A DNA stretch of 64,000 bases. Origin: Guadua angustifolia. Lineage: Eukaryota; Streptophyta; Magnoliopsida; Poales; Poaceae. The stretch covers positions 1 through 64,000 of the forward strand of contig JAYEVE010000619.1 in NCBI GenBank assembly GCA_036346375.1. Reading direction: 5' to 3'. The position numbers and the translations under genes were made by a program. The stretch's first letter is position 1. Each line of letters starts with the position of its first letter. Shown here piece after piece: positions 34,055 to 46,249 of the stretch. Below the pieces are notes generated by a model, which saw only the letters and a program-made list of their open reading frames with translations, ran no database searches and had not been told where the DNA came from.

Positions 34055-35632
34055 TAATTATATGGTTTTGGTGTTGATGACTAAGTCAATAATCTCTAAG
34101 CTATGAAGAACATTGGTTGCAGCATCAAAGAAGCCTACTGAAAGGATAAGATTAAGGCTCTTTGTTACTACTTTAGCTTGAGAGATGATTCAAGCCCAGT
34201 AGTTAGGACTATTTTAGTTTGGCCGTACTATAAAGGGGGATTATGCACAAGTTAGAATTTTGGTTTATAAGGCTCAGACTAAAATTATACTGCTTGGAGT
34301 CAAAATTCCTTAGTCATTCCTTACCCTGAATCAGTCACTCTCCCCACACAAAGTCTAAGTATGTCCCGGACTTAAACTCAGTTCTTCATCTCTTAGGTCC
34401 GCGCATCTTTTGTCCAAAACTCCATTCTCACCGAACCATTCCTAATTTAGTCTGACACCAAAACATACTCAGTCAAAATCCTTACCAAGTCCATGCTATT
34501 CACGACGAACCGAAGTTTCTTAACAAAATTTTAGTTCGGTGCAAGCCATTTACGCCGGACCTTTTATTTCGTAAGTCCGTGATGAAAGAATCCTTTATCT
34601 AAAGCAAACCGAGCGCACACCATTCATGCCGAACCAATTTCCGCTAACACAAAATTCAGTCCGGCGCAAAAGCATTCCTCTCGGTTAAACCCTTGTGTTA
34701 CTTCAAAAAGGGTCCGTTGCTGTAAACTTTTTGAAATCCATCTTCGACGGACCAAATTATTCGGTCCGGCGCACATTTCAAATTCACACTTCTTCATCAG
34801 ACCAAACATCCAAATTTACTTTGTACGACGGACCAAAATTTTCAACTCAGTGTAAGTAATCCTAATTGGTCCGGAGTACACAAGACCAGTATCGCTAGAT
34901 TATTTTGGTAAGTCCGTTGCAAACATATAATCCTAATTTTTGACAGTCTGACATATTCAAATGGTCACTGTAGTAGTACAATGGCTATATTCATTCCAAA
35001 TGCCTATATAAGCATTACCTGAGCCATCTACTATAGAACTTTATGATCTCCTTGATATTTTAGTATCCTTAGAGCTTTCATTCCACCAAGGAGACTGTGC
35101 TTCACCATTGAACTAAAAAACTTAACACTTACTGAGTGTTTAGCTCCAAGCTAAGTCTAGTAGCGTCGTGCTGAGTGAACCAAGAGACAGGGTTTGTGCA
35201 TGGTCTATTACTCTTGGATCTTAGTGATCCTAGACAGCTTGGAGGCTGTGTATGTGCGACCTATCCAAGAAGCTTGTGGAAGGCCACCTAGGTTGTGAAG
35301 AGGTTTGGAACTCACCTCACCGGAGTGGTGAAAGAGATACCCGAGTGGAGACTAAAGCTACTGCGACTAGCTTTGGAGGAGCCAGACTTCGAGAGAAGTG
35401 CTCCAACGTGGAGTAGGAGAGTGGCTCCGAACCACGGGATAAATTATTGTGTCTCTTGTGCTTATTCTTGTTGTTGAGTTATTTTCGTTGCTATTCATTG
35501 TTTGTGCTTTATATTCTATCATCCTGCTTTGGTTAGCTATTTACTTTAGCTAGGAAACCATTCTGTAATGAAGAAGTCAAAAATTTGTAAAGTTGCCTAT
35601 TCACCCCCCCTCTAGGCCAACTTGATCCTTCA
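34055..35632 (+). repeat. 5' LTR of the SIRE-like element
   Basis: The end is fixed by ...CTTGATCCTTCA at 35632 followed by a PBS. The start is inferred from the 5-bp duplication: TAATTATATGGTTTTGG at 34055, where a TG start appears mutated to TA. Length is 1,578 bp. The last 368 bp match the 3' LTR fragment with about ten substitutions and one small indel by hand count. Confidence 0.75.
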
Positions 35633-35634
35633 AG

Positions 35635-35650
35635 TGGTATTAGAGCAAGG
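35635..35650 (+). promoter_or_regulatory. copia primer-binding site
   Basis: TGGTATTAGAGCAAGG lies two bases after the LTR. It differs by one base from TGGTATCAGAGC, the usual complement of initiator tRNA-Met in plant copia elements. Confidence 0.85.
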
Positions 35651-35682
35651 TTTACCTAGTTAAGCTTAATCAGTTTTGGTAA

Positions 35683-37620
35683 ATGGCCGAGGGTAATGGA
35701 TCTGCAACAGTTAGTGTAGGAAGAGTACTAGTTTTTGATGGTACAAATTATGCTTACTGGAAAATTAGAATGAGATGTTATTTAGAGGCTGTTGGGTATG
35801 ATGTATGGAGGGTCACAGAGAAGCCTTTGCCTCCACGCATCATGGCCGAAGGGCAAACTGCATATGGTGATCCCACCCCTGGTGAGATCCAAAATATGCA
35901 GTATGATGCTCAAGCCCGAAATGCTATATTTTCTTGTCTTAGCATAGAAGTGTTTGATAGAGTAAGTAATCTTACTTCTGCCTATGACATTTGGATGACC
36001 TTGCAAGAAATTCATGATGGAACCTCTGATGTAAAGGAAGAAAAATATTTTGTGATTAGAGAAAAGTTTGATCAGTTTAAAATGCTCCCTCATGAGAATG
36101 CTAATGATATGTTCTCTAGGTTTAACCCTATTGTTAATGAACTTAAAAGCCTAAGGACTAAAATCTCTAATGTTGAAGTATGCAGAAAAATGATAATAGT
36201 GCTGCCAAGGGCGTACCACAGTCTGATCACCTACTTGTCCAATAGTGGTGATCCCAAGAGACTAACTCCCACTAAGCTTTTGGGCAAGATTTCAGCTCAT
36301 GAGCTCACCTTGGCCGAAGAAGATGCTCCAAAGAAGAAATCAATAGATCTCAAATCCAAGAAAAAAGTACAAGACTCCTCGGATGATGAAGATGGTGAGG
36401 AGTCAAGTGATGATGATGATGTGAAGAAGTTAGCCCTGCTCATGAGAAAACCCAACAAAATCATGAGAAGGGTTAACACTAAAGACAAAGGAAGGTCTAT
36501 TTCTTACTACTCAAAGAAATTTTTTTTCTAATGTTATTTGCTTTGAGTGTAATGAAAAGGGCCACATAACTACTTGATGCCCTAACAAAAGTAAGAAGAA
36601 GAGCAAGAATGAGAGCAAAGATGATGAAGAAGAGGAGAAGGCCCATGACAAACACAAAAAGAAGTATTTCAAGAAGGGCTACTCCAAGAGATACTCAAAG
36701 AAAGGAAAGGGGGAGGCACATATTGGGGAATGGATCACTGATGAAGAAAGCCTAAGCAACGAATTCTCCTCGGATGAAGAAGACACAAGAACAAAAGGGC
36801 TAGCTGAGCTTGCTTTGGATGAGTCGACTCCACCTCCACCTTAATTTCCTCTATGCCTCATGACAAGAAATGATGAGGATAAGGTAAATGACTCTCCTTC
36901 TTATGATGAGCTAGTGGAGATAATAGAAGAGCTTAATAATACTTTGCATAGTAAAATAAATTCAGTAAAAGCTCTTAAGAAAACTGTTGCTAACTTAAAT
37001 AATGAACAAAAGTTGCTTCAAAACAAGTACGATGAGCTTGCTGATGATCATAAAAAATTTGTGCAAACTCAAAATGATCTAGTTGCTAAAAATGCTTTAC
37101 TTATTGAGAGTCATGAAAATTTGCTAAATAGACATTGTGAGCTAGAAATTGAAAATGAAATGCTAGCTAGCAAATCCAAAGTTACTTCTTCATGTGATAT
37201 GTCAATTTCTTGTGATTTGCTAAATGATTCAAATGTTGTTTCTAGCACAATCATTTCCTGTAGCTCGTCTAGTACTTGTGATGAAAACTGTAAAAATGCA
37301 TCTTGTGCTAGGGAGCTCATGGTTGAAAATGAAGAACTAAAATCTAAAGTGGCAAAATTTGATAAAGGGTTAGAGAAGTGCTTTCTTGACAGTGCCACTC
37401 TTGACAAAATTCTAGTTCAATAGAGAGTCAACTTGGGCAAAAAGGGTTTGGGGTTTAAGCCCAAGGTTTTGCCAAAGAAAATTGGATGGATCAAAACTGA
37501 ACAGACTTTTGTCAAGAAAGGCACTCAATGCTATTATTGTCATAAGTCAAATCATGCATCTAAAAATTGTTATCTTGCTAATGCCTCTCATGCAAAAAGT
37601 AAAAAGGGCTGCATGGTTGA
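35683..37620 (+). pseudogene. copia gag, first part
   Basis: From ATG 35683 the frame has FDGTNYAYWKIRMRCYLEA (gag N-terminal motif), then the UBN2-like body to residue 282, where it stops at 36531. Reading continues with a zinc knuckle CFECNEKGH (about 36537) broken by a TGA before its last Cys. Next is a coiled-coil block (36860-37423) and a second CCHC knuckle, CYYCHKSNHASKNC (37531-37572). The CACTA is inserted at 37621 after codons for MVDA. Long gag with a coiled coil and two knuckles is usual for SIRE-type elements. Confidence 0.85.
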
Positions 37621-37623
37621 TGC
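37621..37623. repeat. CACTA target duplication, left copy (TGC)
   Basis: TGC precedes CACTACTACGGAAA at 37624, and TGC follows the other terminus at 50540-50542. Three bases is the standard duplication for CACTA elements. Confidence 0.9.
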
Positions 37624-38607
37624 CACTACTACGGAAAGGGCATTTAGTCCCGTCCAAAATCGCTTTTAGTACCGGTTTTGAACTAAGATAGCAGCCATCC
37701 GGATCGATGCTCAAGGGCATCGATCCGGTTCACTCACCCGCATCGATGGAGTATCGATCGTTCGAATTCACACGTGGCAAAGATTGGGAACCTCGAGGAC
37801 CTCAAGATCTGCGGTTGGTGTCTCCAACGTGCATCGATGAGTTTCATCAAGATCTGGTTAGTTTCTCCAACCGTACTAATGTTTTGTATATATATAGGTC
37901 TATTTCTCCTAGTAGCTATTATATATATGTGTGTGTTAAATCACAACTAATTAAAAGCACAGATAATCAATCATGCACTTTGCCTCGATAATTAAATCAT
38001 GAACATTCATTAATAAATTTAATTACATCTAATGTATTAAAATATGTACACATATTTGTTCTTCTAATGTATTACAATATATATGTACACAACTTTATAT
38101 ATGTACACAACTTTAATTACAACTTTAGTATTTCTTTTCCTTCTATTCATCGGGATCTTTTTACGCCAGACGCTTCTTGCTAGTGTAGATGTCGAATCAT
38201 TTACGCTCATCGGTCCTTATCGAAGGCCCCACTGTTAAAGTTTGGTTCGTGAAACTCGCTTTTGGATTTACAACCTCATCGTAAATAAAGCCGACGAGTT
38301 GTTCTTGGATTGCTCTCACTCGCGTTGGCGAGAGTTCGAACCTTGTTCCGCCAAATATTGAGGCACCTATCGTTAAGTCATTAACTAATCAATACTTGAA
38401 TTTGTACAAGATATAAGGAGTACCTATACACAATTAAAGCTAGTAATTATATTTACTCACCCCTTGTTGCCTTTTAGCATGCGATCAGCGGCCCGGTTTG
38501 GGTGTGCATAAACCAAGATACATAGTAGCCGTGATAAATTGTTACCCGGCGGTGAGTCAAGATCTCATGTGGAAAAAGTTGAAAGCGTGAAATGGATGCA
38601 AAGAAAT
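37624..38607. repeat. CACTA right-hand (TNPA side) terminal and subterminal repeats
   Basis: Contains the terminal inverted repeat and several short direct and inverted GCATCGAT(C/G) motifs between 37700 and 37830, where the transposase would bind. The region beyond 37870 is AT-rich with no gene. Confidence 0.7.
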
Positions 38608-38610
38608 TAA

Positions 38611-38826
38611 GGGGTGTTTAGATACTCAGCTCCACCAAAAATGTGGAGTTGGTGAGCGAGTATTTCTAGCTCGAAATTTGTGGAGCCGAGCCGTGGGTAC
38701 ATTAAGAGTGTTTAGGTAGATCATCTTGTTTACATTTTAGACTAAAAATATAAACTTAATTCACTTTATTTTAGCCTATAAGTTTCAGCTCGAAATGAGC
38801 TGATCTCGAGCTCTCCCAAACAGGCC
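38611..38826. mobile_element. Tourist-like MITE inside the CACTA, TSD TAA
   Basis: The ends GGGGTGTTTAG (38611) and CCCAAACAGGCC (to 38826) form imperfect inverted repeats. TAA is duplicated at 38608-38610 and 38827-38829. The element is 216 bp and non-coding, with subterminal GAGCTGA/AGCTC motifs. Confidence 0.8.
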
Positions 38827-38829
38827 TAA

Positions 38830-39399
38830 GTTAACTAACTAAAAGCTAGCATTATGATATACGCACATGAGAGGCAATTGCAATGTCAAATTTCTCCTTG
38901 AATACATACGCTTTTTAGCACGGAACCGTGTGAATGCACTACACATGTGATTACTTAATTGTATGTACATGATTAGAATTTGTTTCAAATTGAAGGAAAT
39001 AGAGCTAGTACGATAATGAAAGGAACAAGAATTAATACCGGCCGAGTATGTCGATAAAGTTTTGATACTTTTCAACTGGTCTCCTTTATGAGTCCATAAT
39101 CAGGATCGAGCTACGATCTAGCTCGATCATAAGAAGAATCCAAAGGAAAACTATACATAGATGTGTCAACGAGATAACTAATTAGTTCTAACATCGTGTT
39201 ATGAAAAGGAGTAGAATGAGGTGGTACGAAAACACGTGACTCAAATGAGTAGGCTAGATATATCTTTGACTTATATCTTTGACCCATTAGCGCATTGAAT
39301 ATGTTAGTCTCTGCTTCGCTTGGGTGGTCTCTAACGGTTGTCTTGTTGATAACTCATCGGGTCCATGAAGCCTATGTCGAAAAATACGATCCCTTCAAA
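38830..39399. other. CACTA internal spacer
   Basis: AT-rich, no domain seen in either strand. Confidence 0.4.
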
Positions 39400-41750
39400 G
39401 ATCTTTGTATCTCCATGCTACATAAGAAATTAGTTAGGCTTGCAAGTTAGTATAGTACAAGGAAATGCACGATAGTTTTTGCAAATAATTAAGACACTTA
39501 CAGAGTCCAAAGAACCCATCAAGCTCACGCCGAGGGCGCCTCGTCTGTATAGATCATATATGTAGTCCCATCGACAACAAATTCACCTTCACCGTGAAAA
39601 AATCTTGTTCCTTAAACTTGACAAATAACATCTCAGAGACCATGCTTGGTCGCGTCCAAGTACCATTCATGAAATTGCGCGATCTTTGTCATTAGTGGGG
39701 CTCCTCACTCGACCAATGATCGCCCATTTTAAATGACCATCTTACTTGGGCAACCTCAATCTTTTTCCGTGCCTAATATTTGATTTGCGGTAAGGCCGGT
39801 TTCATCGAAGAATTGTTGCATCTCCTTACTCTTCCCCTCAGCTGACATCTTCTTGGGGCATTCCTTACTCAATGTGCGCTCGTAGTTTGATTGGCGAGGC
39901 ATTTCTTTTTTATCCTTCAAATTTTTAATAGTCATTAAACCTTTATAAAATTCTTACGTGCGAGTTGAACCTTCTTCACCTTTGGTGACTTGGGTCTAAG
40001 AAATTTAGTTACCTCTCCTTTTACCACCTTCTTGGTCTCCTCATCGCTCATATCATACTGGCCGCTTCTAAGTTCACCACTTCTTGGATTGGGTGGAGGA
40101 CCCCGTCTTCTTGGGAGCTACTGGCCGAGCTGGCTTCTTTCCCTTGGTCGGCGCCTTCTTGGGAGGAGACGGGCTTCTTGTGGCGCTTATGTGCACGGGA
40201 GGTGGTGTAGGAGTCGGCGCCTTCTTGGGAGGAGACTGCTTTTTCGGGCTTATATGTGCAGGAGATGGTGTAGGAGCGGGCTTCTTGTCGGGCTTATATG
40301 CGCAGGAGGTGGTGTAGGAGTCGATGTGTTCTTGGGAGGAGACGGTTTCTTCTCGCTTCTTCGCGGAGAGGACAAGTCCATGTTATCTCGGAAAATTATG
40401 TACCGCTTACGCCACAGATGAAATTGTGTAACGCCTCTCCTAGCTTCAGAGTCCCGTCACCTCCAGAATTTCGAGGTCAAGGTCCTCGTACTCAAGCGCA
40501 CCTCCTCCACCGAGACCTTGGAGTATCCTAACGGTATCTCTGGCCATGGATAAGCTGCCCCGGCTCTAATGGGTGAGCCATACCATCGGCCGCCTTGAAG
40601 GTAAGGTTCCGTGCTTGGATATGCAGCTCACAAGGTGTCCGCTGTCTGATGTCGTCTACGGGATACTTGGCCAAGTCCGCTTCTGCCAGCCCACCGGAAG
40701 CGCAGCTGCTTCGCTGCCCGGAGGGGCTAATGATGTCTGGATTCATTGGAGGTTCTTGGCTCGTCTCGCGCTGTTGGCTCAAGGCTAGCTGCACCTCTCT
40801 TCGGATCTCTTCTTGCATTCTCTCATTTGTTTGATTCAGGCGTTCTTCAAGCGCACTAAGCTGTTGTGTCTGTCGAGCCTTGCTCCTCGCCCGACTCCTA
40901 TAGGTCTCGGCGTCCTGAGCGAAACCAACCTTCCACGGGACAACGCCGACGCCTCGTGTACGTCCAGGATGCTCTGGATTTTGCAAGGCCCTTGTTAGCG
41001 CGTCGTTCTCCCTGTTTGGCACAAAGCTACCCTGGGAAGTCTCCTCGATGGATCGTACAAGCCTTCGACCACATCTCTTAGCACCTCCCAAACACAAGAT
41101 TGCCGTTATCATCAAGGGCGCCGTGAGCATAGAACCAATGCTTTGCTCTGTCGGGCCAATCCGTTGTTATGGTGCGATACCCTTCGCTAGCGTGTCCTGT
41201 TCCTCTTCTCCCATTTTGGTATTGCATGGCGGTAACCACCGGGCCGAGTCGGTGGTGATAATTCTTCTTCGTGCATTCAAACTTATTCTTCTCACTCAAA
41301 CTTTGACCTTCGTCCGAAGTCTTGTATTTCACAAACGCAGCCAAGTGATCTTGCAACTTTGGGTGCTTGTTGAAGTCGGGCGTTCGATTCTTCTTGATAT
41401 ACTCCGTGTTCAGCTTCTTTTTATAAGTCTGGAATGCGACCGCCATCTTCTTGAGAGTGTAACTCTTCACCTTCTCTTCGTCCCTTGGGGAAGGTGAATG
41501 TCTCCTTCACATCGCTCCAAAGCATGTTCTTCAGATCTTGAGGACTGATCCCATTTTGCTTTGCTAATTGCCACGTGGTCCCTAACGTGGACGCCGCATG
41601 TCAATTGAACGCCCAAGCGCCGAGGGTGCAAGAGGTCGGCCGCCCTCGCCGACCGGTGATAACATGTCTTGCCTTCTTCTTCTTGCTTGGACCTCGCCGA
41701 TGTGATTGCCCGCTGGTTGACCGATCTGAAAGCATGGTACAATCATGAAC
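39400..41750 (-). pseudogene. TNPA-like plant CACTA protein (Transposase_24 type), broken
   Basis: The minus ORF 41470-41078 has KHPKLQDHLAAFVKYKTSD and NYHHRLG, the pattern of the plant Transposase_24/PTTA family that accompanies TNP2 in grass CACTA elements. The next piece, 41130-40528, has NPEHPGRTRGVGVVPWK, YRSRARS and a coiled-coil-like ALEERLNQTNERMQEEI. The 40400-40000 stretch in minus frames is Pro/Ser-rich repeats (PSPPKKAPTPTPPP-like). The protein is thought to bind subterminal repeats. Frameshifts at 41470 and 41078 break it. Confidence 0.72.
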
Positions 41751-41899
41751 GGTCAAGATATTGGCTTAGCATGGTAGTGGAACTAACAATCATGAACGTG
41801 ATTGATTGTTACCTCGCCGGCCTCATCGTGCTCGCACCTCATCGTGCTCTGCGGCCTCATTGGCCTCTTGGCGGGTGCAGTTCGCCGCCTCATGACCAT

Positions 41900-42239
41900 C
41901 ACTTCCGCGAATCAAACTTAACATAAATGCTTCTTCGCCCATCGTCATTTCTTAGGCTAGAAGAATCACCAAAATTAACGAAAATAGATTTCATTTCATG
42001 TAAAGTCGATGGTACTACTCTAAAACGGGCGTGGAAGACGGTAGAGAGAGGATGGGCGGCGACGCCGAAGATGTTCCTAATGTAAATCGGCCAAATACTA
42101 TACGATGGTAATTTTGCTAGAGTTAAGAGGAAATCAAGTGATTGATGTTGTGACCTCATACTACAAACATGTGCACATGTAACTTTAAAATGATACTTAT
42201 ACATTAGAAAAAATTCATATGATACATATACATCTCGAA
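41900..42239. other. CACTA internal spacer
   Basis: No recognised domain. ORF 41899-42204 (-) is not similar to any family I know. Confidence 0.35.
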
Positions 42240-42244
42240 ATGAA

Positions 42245-42565
42245 CAAATAAAATGAAAAAATTCATATATTCTTAGAATATATTTTCTTCTTCTTCATTG
42301 ATCATTCTTATTCAGATCAATGAAGAAGAGGAGCGGAGTTCAAGCCTATGGATGTCGGGTAGGCTGAAGAAGACAAAGAACTAAGTCCATGATAAGCGAG
42401 CTCGCTTCCTCATGGCTTCGCTTCTTGACGCCTCCCGACATCCATGCTTTTGAACTTGCAGGGCTTTTTTTAAAATCATTTTAGTGTGGAATAAGAATGA
42501 TTCATTATTTTTATTAAGCAAATATATTCTTAAGAATATATGAATTTTTTCATTTTATTTTCATA
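42245..42565. repeat. large inverted repeat (MITE-like palindrome)
   Basis: The left arm near 42250-42285 (AATGAAAAAATTCATATATT) is inverted at 42525-42560. Within it GGATGTCGGG (about 42350) pairs with CCCGACATCC (about 42437). The left arm holds a second hairpin, TTCTTCTTCATTGATC versus GATCAATGAAGAAG. The whole could fold as one long cruciform. No target duplication was identified. Confidence 0.6.
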
Positions 42566-42581
42566 ATTAGATCAAATTATT

Positions 42582-42670
42582 ATATATCGAGAGTTACAAA
42601 AGAGAACATTAGGACAAGTTTAAGATCTTCAAACTTGTCTCAATTTTCTTTTTTGTAACTCTCGATATAA
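42582..42670. repeat. hairpin-forming inverted repeat
   Basis: TATATCGAGAGTTACAAAA (about 42584) and TTTTGTAACTCTCGATATA (about 42651) are perfect inverted arms around an inner AGACAAGTTTGAAG-type inversion. It lies next to the larger palindrome, possibly the same foldback unit. Confidence 0.75.
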
Positions 42671-42679
42671 TGAATCTGA

Positions 42680-44060
42680 ACTTAGAATAATTCACATGAT
42701 ACATATTCATTTGACATGATACATATACATTTCAAACTTCACATATACATAGAAATCTCACATATACATAGAAATCTCACATATACATAGAAACTAATCA
42801 ATAAAAATAGAAATTTCAAAATTCACGAGAAATTAGAATAATTCACATGATACATATTCATTTCACATGATACATATTCATTTGACATGATACATATACA
42901 TTTCAAACTTCACATATACATAGAAATCTCACACATACATAGAAATCTCACATATACATAGAAACTAATCAATAAAAATAGAAATTTCAAAATTCACGAG
43001 AAATTAGAATAATTCACATGATACATATTCATTTCACATGATACATATTCATTTCAAACTTCACATATACATAGAAATCTCACACATACATAGAAATCTC
43101 ACAAAGTGTCATTCAAGCCTTTGAAGAGACATGATCTAATGTCACAAGATACAAGCTCATGAATAAGTATTTGAAGATTTGCCTAATAATGACAAGTAAA
43201 AGGGACATCACAACTAGCATAGTGCTCAAGTTGTCAATTTTGTATTGTTCTCGATAACGGGTTGCCTTAAAGACCGCCCTCGTCACTAGGGACAAAGATC
43301 ATTGACCAATTTGTGACAACATTACTTTAGTGAAAATGAAACAACTTTTCCAGACTTGACAACTTAGAATAATTCACATGATACATATTCATTTGACATG
43401 ATACATATACATTTCAAACTTCACATATACATAGAAATGTCACACATACATAGAAATCTCACATATACATAGAAACCGATCAATAAAATAGAAATTTCAA
43501 AATTCACCAGAAATTAGAATAATTCACATGATACATATTCATTTCACATGATACATATTCATTTCAAACTTCACATATACATAGAAATCTCACACATACA
43601 TAGAAATCTCACAATGTCATTCAAGCATCGAACAGAGACATGATCTAATGTCACAAGATACAAGCTCATGAATAAGTATTTGAAGATTTGCCTAATAATG
43701 ACAAGTAAAGGGACATCACAACAAGTTGTCAATTTTGTATTGTTCTCGATAACAAAGTTGCCTTAAAGACGCCCTCGTCACTAGGGACAAAGATCATTGA
43801 CCAATTTGTGACAACATTACTTTAGTGAAAATGAAACAACTTTTCCAAAGACTTGACAACTTAGAATAATTCACATGATACATATTCATTTCACATGATA
43901 CATATTCATTTCAAACTTCACATATACATAGAAATCTCACACATACATAGAAATCTCACAATGTCGTTTAAGCACTAAACAGAGACATGATCTAATGTCA
44001 CAGTATACAAGCTCATGAATAAGTATTTGAAGAGCCTAATAATGACAAGTAAAAGGGACA
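42680..44060. repeat. compound minisatellite within the CACTA
   Basis: The phrase TTAGAATAATTCACATGATAC begins units at about 42680, 42830, 43005, 43365, 43515 and 43862. Inside units ACATATACATAGAAATCTC is itself tandemly repeated with a 20-bp period. A separate block (ACATGATCTAATGTCACAAG ... CCTAATAATGACAAGTAAA) is interleaved at about 43128, 43638 and 43985. Non-coding. Confidence 0.88.
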
Positions 44061-44063
44061 TCA

Positions 44064-44064
<1 letters not shown>

Positions 44065-44099
<35 letters not shown>
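44065..44099. repeat. (AT)n microsatellite
   Basis: About 17 TA dinucleotides in a row. Confidence 0.97.
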
Positions 44100-44102
<3 letters not shown>

Positions 44103-44649
44103 AACAATATCACGACACAAGGAAATGATTCTAGCTGACAGGAAATATAAAGCAAACACAGGGTGAGCCTATCCAGAATGCAAAAGGAGCATACAACTTA
44201 CTAGAACTTACTTCCAGAACTCACTGCAACAGATTATTATGCATGAACAGTAAAGATTCATAACACAAATATATATATCAGAATCACTAGATACCAATTG
44301 ATCTATACAACTAAATGTCAAGTGGAAAATTGTTGTTGTCACAAATGGTCTCAATACAGCCCAATCTTCATCGAACAATAATCCCACTCTTGCAAGGTCC
44401 CCAAGCCTCAAAGACTAGCCCCTTTGCAAGCTCTTGATGATTAGCAATCACAGAGAAAGCGAAAACTTACAAAGCACCAATCCTGCAAGGACATGTATAG
44501 AGACAACCACCGACATCTCAAACGCAAAGAACGCAACCAAAACCAATCACTCGGGCACCAATGAGGTAAAACCACATGGTTTCAGACCACCAAACCAAAA
44601 CCAATCACTCGGGCACCAATGAGGCAAAACCACACTTTCACCATCTGTT

Positions 44650-45170
44650 AGTGACAAGTGATCTCATCGGGTAAGGAGGGCACAAACCCTAGGGTTGGCG
44701 AAGGCCGGAGGGGAACAGCGGCGGAGGCAAGGCGCGGAGGCAAGGCTTCGGAGGCGAGGACGGCGGCGGTGGGGTCGTCGGAGGCGAGGAGGACGGCGCG
44801 CGGTGGGGTCGTTGGAGGCGTCCCGGTCGTCGGAGGTCTTTGCAAACAAGCGGGAGGAGGAGGAGATTGGGGAACAATGGCGGGAGCAGGAAAAATTGGG
44901 GAAGAGGAGGCGGCGGGAGGGATTTATAGGTGCACTATTAGTCCCGGTTGGTGTATTCAATCAGGATCGATAATCCACATCGATGCGGTTGGCGGTATCG
45001 ATATGAGACATCGGCCCCTGATTGGATACCCAACCCGACGATGTGAGACATCGAGCCCTGTTGAATACACCAACCGGATCGATGGGTCACCTCAGCGAGG
45101 GGAGGAGCCCTAGGCACTATCAGTCCCGGTTGAAAACACCAATCGGGACTGATGTTAAAAGACTCAAAAC
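44650..45170. repeat. internal block resembling CACTA subterminal sequence
   Basis: TATTAGTCCCGGTTGGTGTATTC, inverted copies (GAATACACCAACCGG) and ATCGATGCGGTTGG repeats at 44935-45160 strongly recall the element's true ends (50170-50530 has GATGCGGTTGGTGTC). An adjacent GC-rich stretch (44690-44930) gives ORFs on both strands that look like a 5'-UTR rather than a gene. It lies between the two transposase relics. Confidence 0.55.
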
Positions 45171-45199
45171 AACTTAGCGCCCATACTAATCGACAAGAA

Positions 45200-45290
45200 A
45201 TCTTCCTCCCCCTTGGCTAGCGCGAGGCGCTTGAGTCTGTGCTGCTCTCCCGACCGTGAGGTCTCGGGTTCGAACCCCGCTCATGCCCCC
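45200..45290 (+). other. tRNA-like sequence within the CACTA
   Basis: GGTTCGAACCC, matching the B-box/T-arm consensus, lies at about 45269-45279 after CGCGAGGCGCTTGAGTC. I cannot fold a full cloverleaf or name an anticodon, so this is at most a tRNA-derived relic. Confidence 0.3.
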
Positions 45291-46230
45291 TAGCCCTTCT
45301 TTTTCGTCTTTTCTTTTATTTCTTTTTTTTTATTTGTTGTTTAACTTCTGTTTCATTAAATAATTTTTAAAAATGCTTTTACCACTTTAGATTCATTTAG
45401 TCTTTTTTAAGATTTCTTTTTTTGAATCTCTTTGTTTAACTATTGTTTCATTAAATAATTTTTAAAAATGCTTTTACCACTTTAGATTCATTTAGCCTTT
45501 TTTAAGATTTCTTTTTTAAATCTACTGTTTAACTATTGTTTCATTAAATAATTTGTAAAAATGTTTTTACCACTTTAAATTCATTTAGCCTTTTTTAAAG
45601 ATAGTCTTTACAATATTTTTTTCCAACCATGTAATATAAATTAACATTATAGAAAATTGTAAGAAATAAAGTAATTTTTGCACTCTTATAATTCCATTGC
45701 AAACTGTCACCTTGTTATATTAGTACAGAGGGACTTTGAACAATATTGTTAGTCAAATATTAGTACAATTTGAGCAGAAAATACAGAAAACCACTAGAGG
45801 AATGAGAAACTAGTATGTTAGTAGTCTATTACACAAAAGAAAGCAAAGCAATCCTTATTTGCTAACATACTTTGCTTTTACAAGTGATCCTTCATTATGA
45901 TCGCGCGCGTACGTGGGAGATTCCTCTGATCATTCAGACACTAATGTCTCGCCCACCGTGAAAGGAGGCACTCGTCGAATCGATTATACTCTTCTTCGTC
46001 CGTGACGCCTCAACTCCGACAATCCTTCTTTTACCGAAGAACCACGTGGCGCCTTGGCTGATCGCTCTTGCTAGTCTTTCCTTCGCTTTGGTTTGCTATC
46101 CATGTCCATCACATAGAATACTGTGTCACATCATTAGCGAAAGCACGAACGGTTCGTCCCTATAGGCCACTTGCTTGAGGTCCACAAGTTGTCATACCGC
46201 ATTTATCGATATCCACGGTACCGCGGTTTG
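45291..46230. other. CACTA internal AT-rich spacer with short repeats
   Basis: Three copies of AAAAATG(C/T)TTTTACCACTTTA with flanking TTCATTTAG(T/C)CTTTTTT repeat at about 45370, 45465 and 45558 (period about 93-95 bp). No gene. Confidence 0.6.
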
Positions 46231-46249
46231 ACCCATTGGCACCAAACAG

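Noticed and set aside
39990..40421. Plus-strand Gly/Leu-rich ORFs
   Set aside because: They are the complement of the Pro/Ser-rich part of the minus-strand TNPA-like relic.
42680..44060. CRISPR-like appearance of regular repeats
   Set aside because: The genome is eukaryotic, the spacers are themselves repeated, and there is no unique-spacer pattern. It is a minisatellite.
44658..45113. Gly/Arg-rich ORF in the CACTA
   Set aside because: GC-rich leader-like sequence with open frames on both strands and no domain. It runs into CACTA subterminal repeats.
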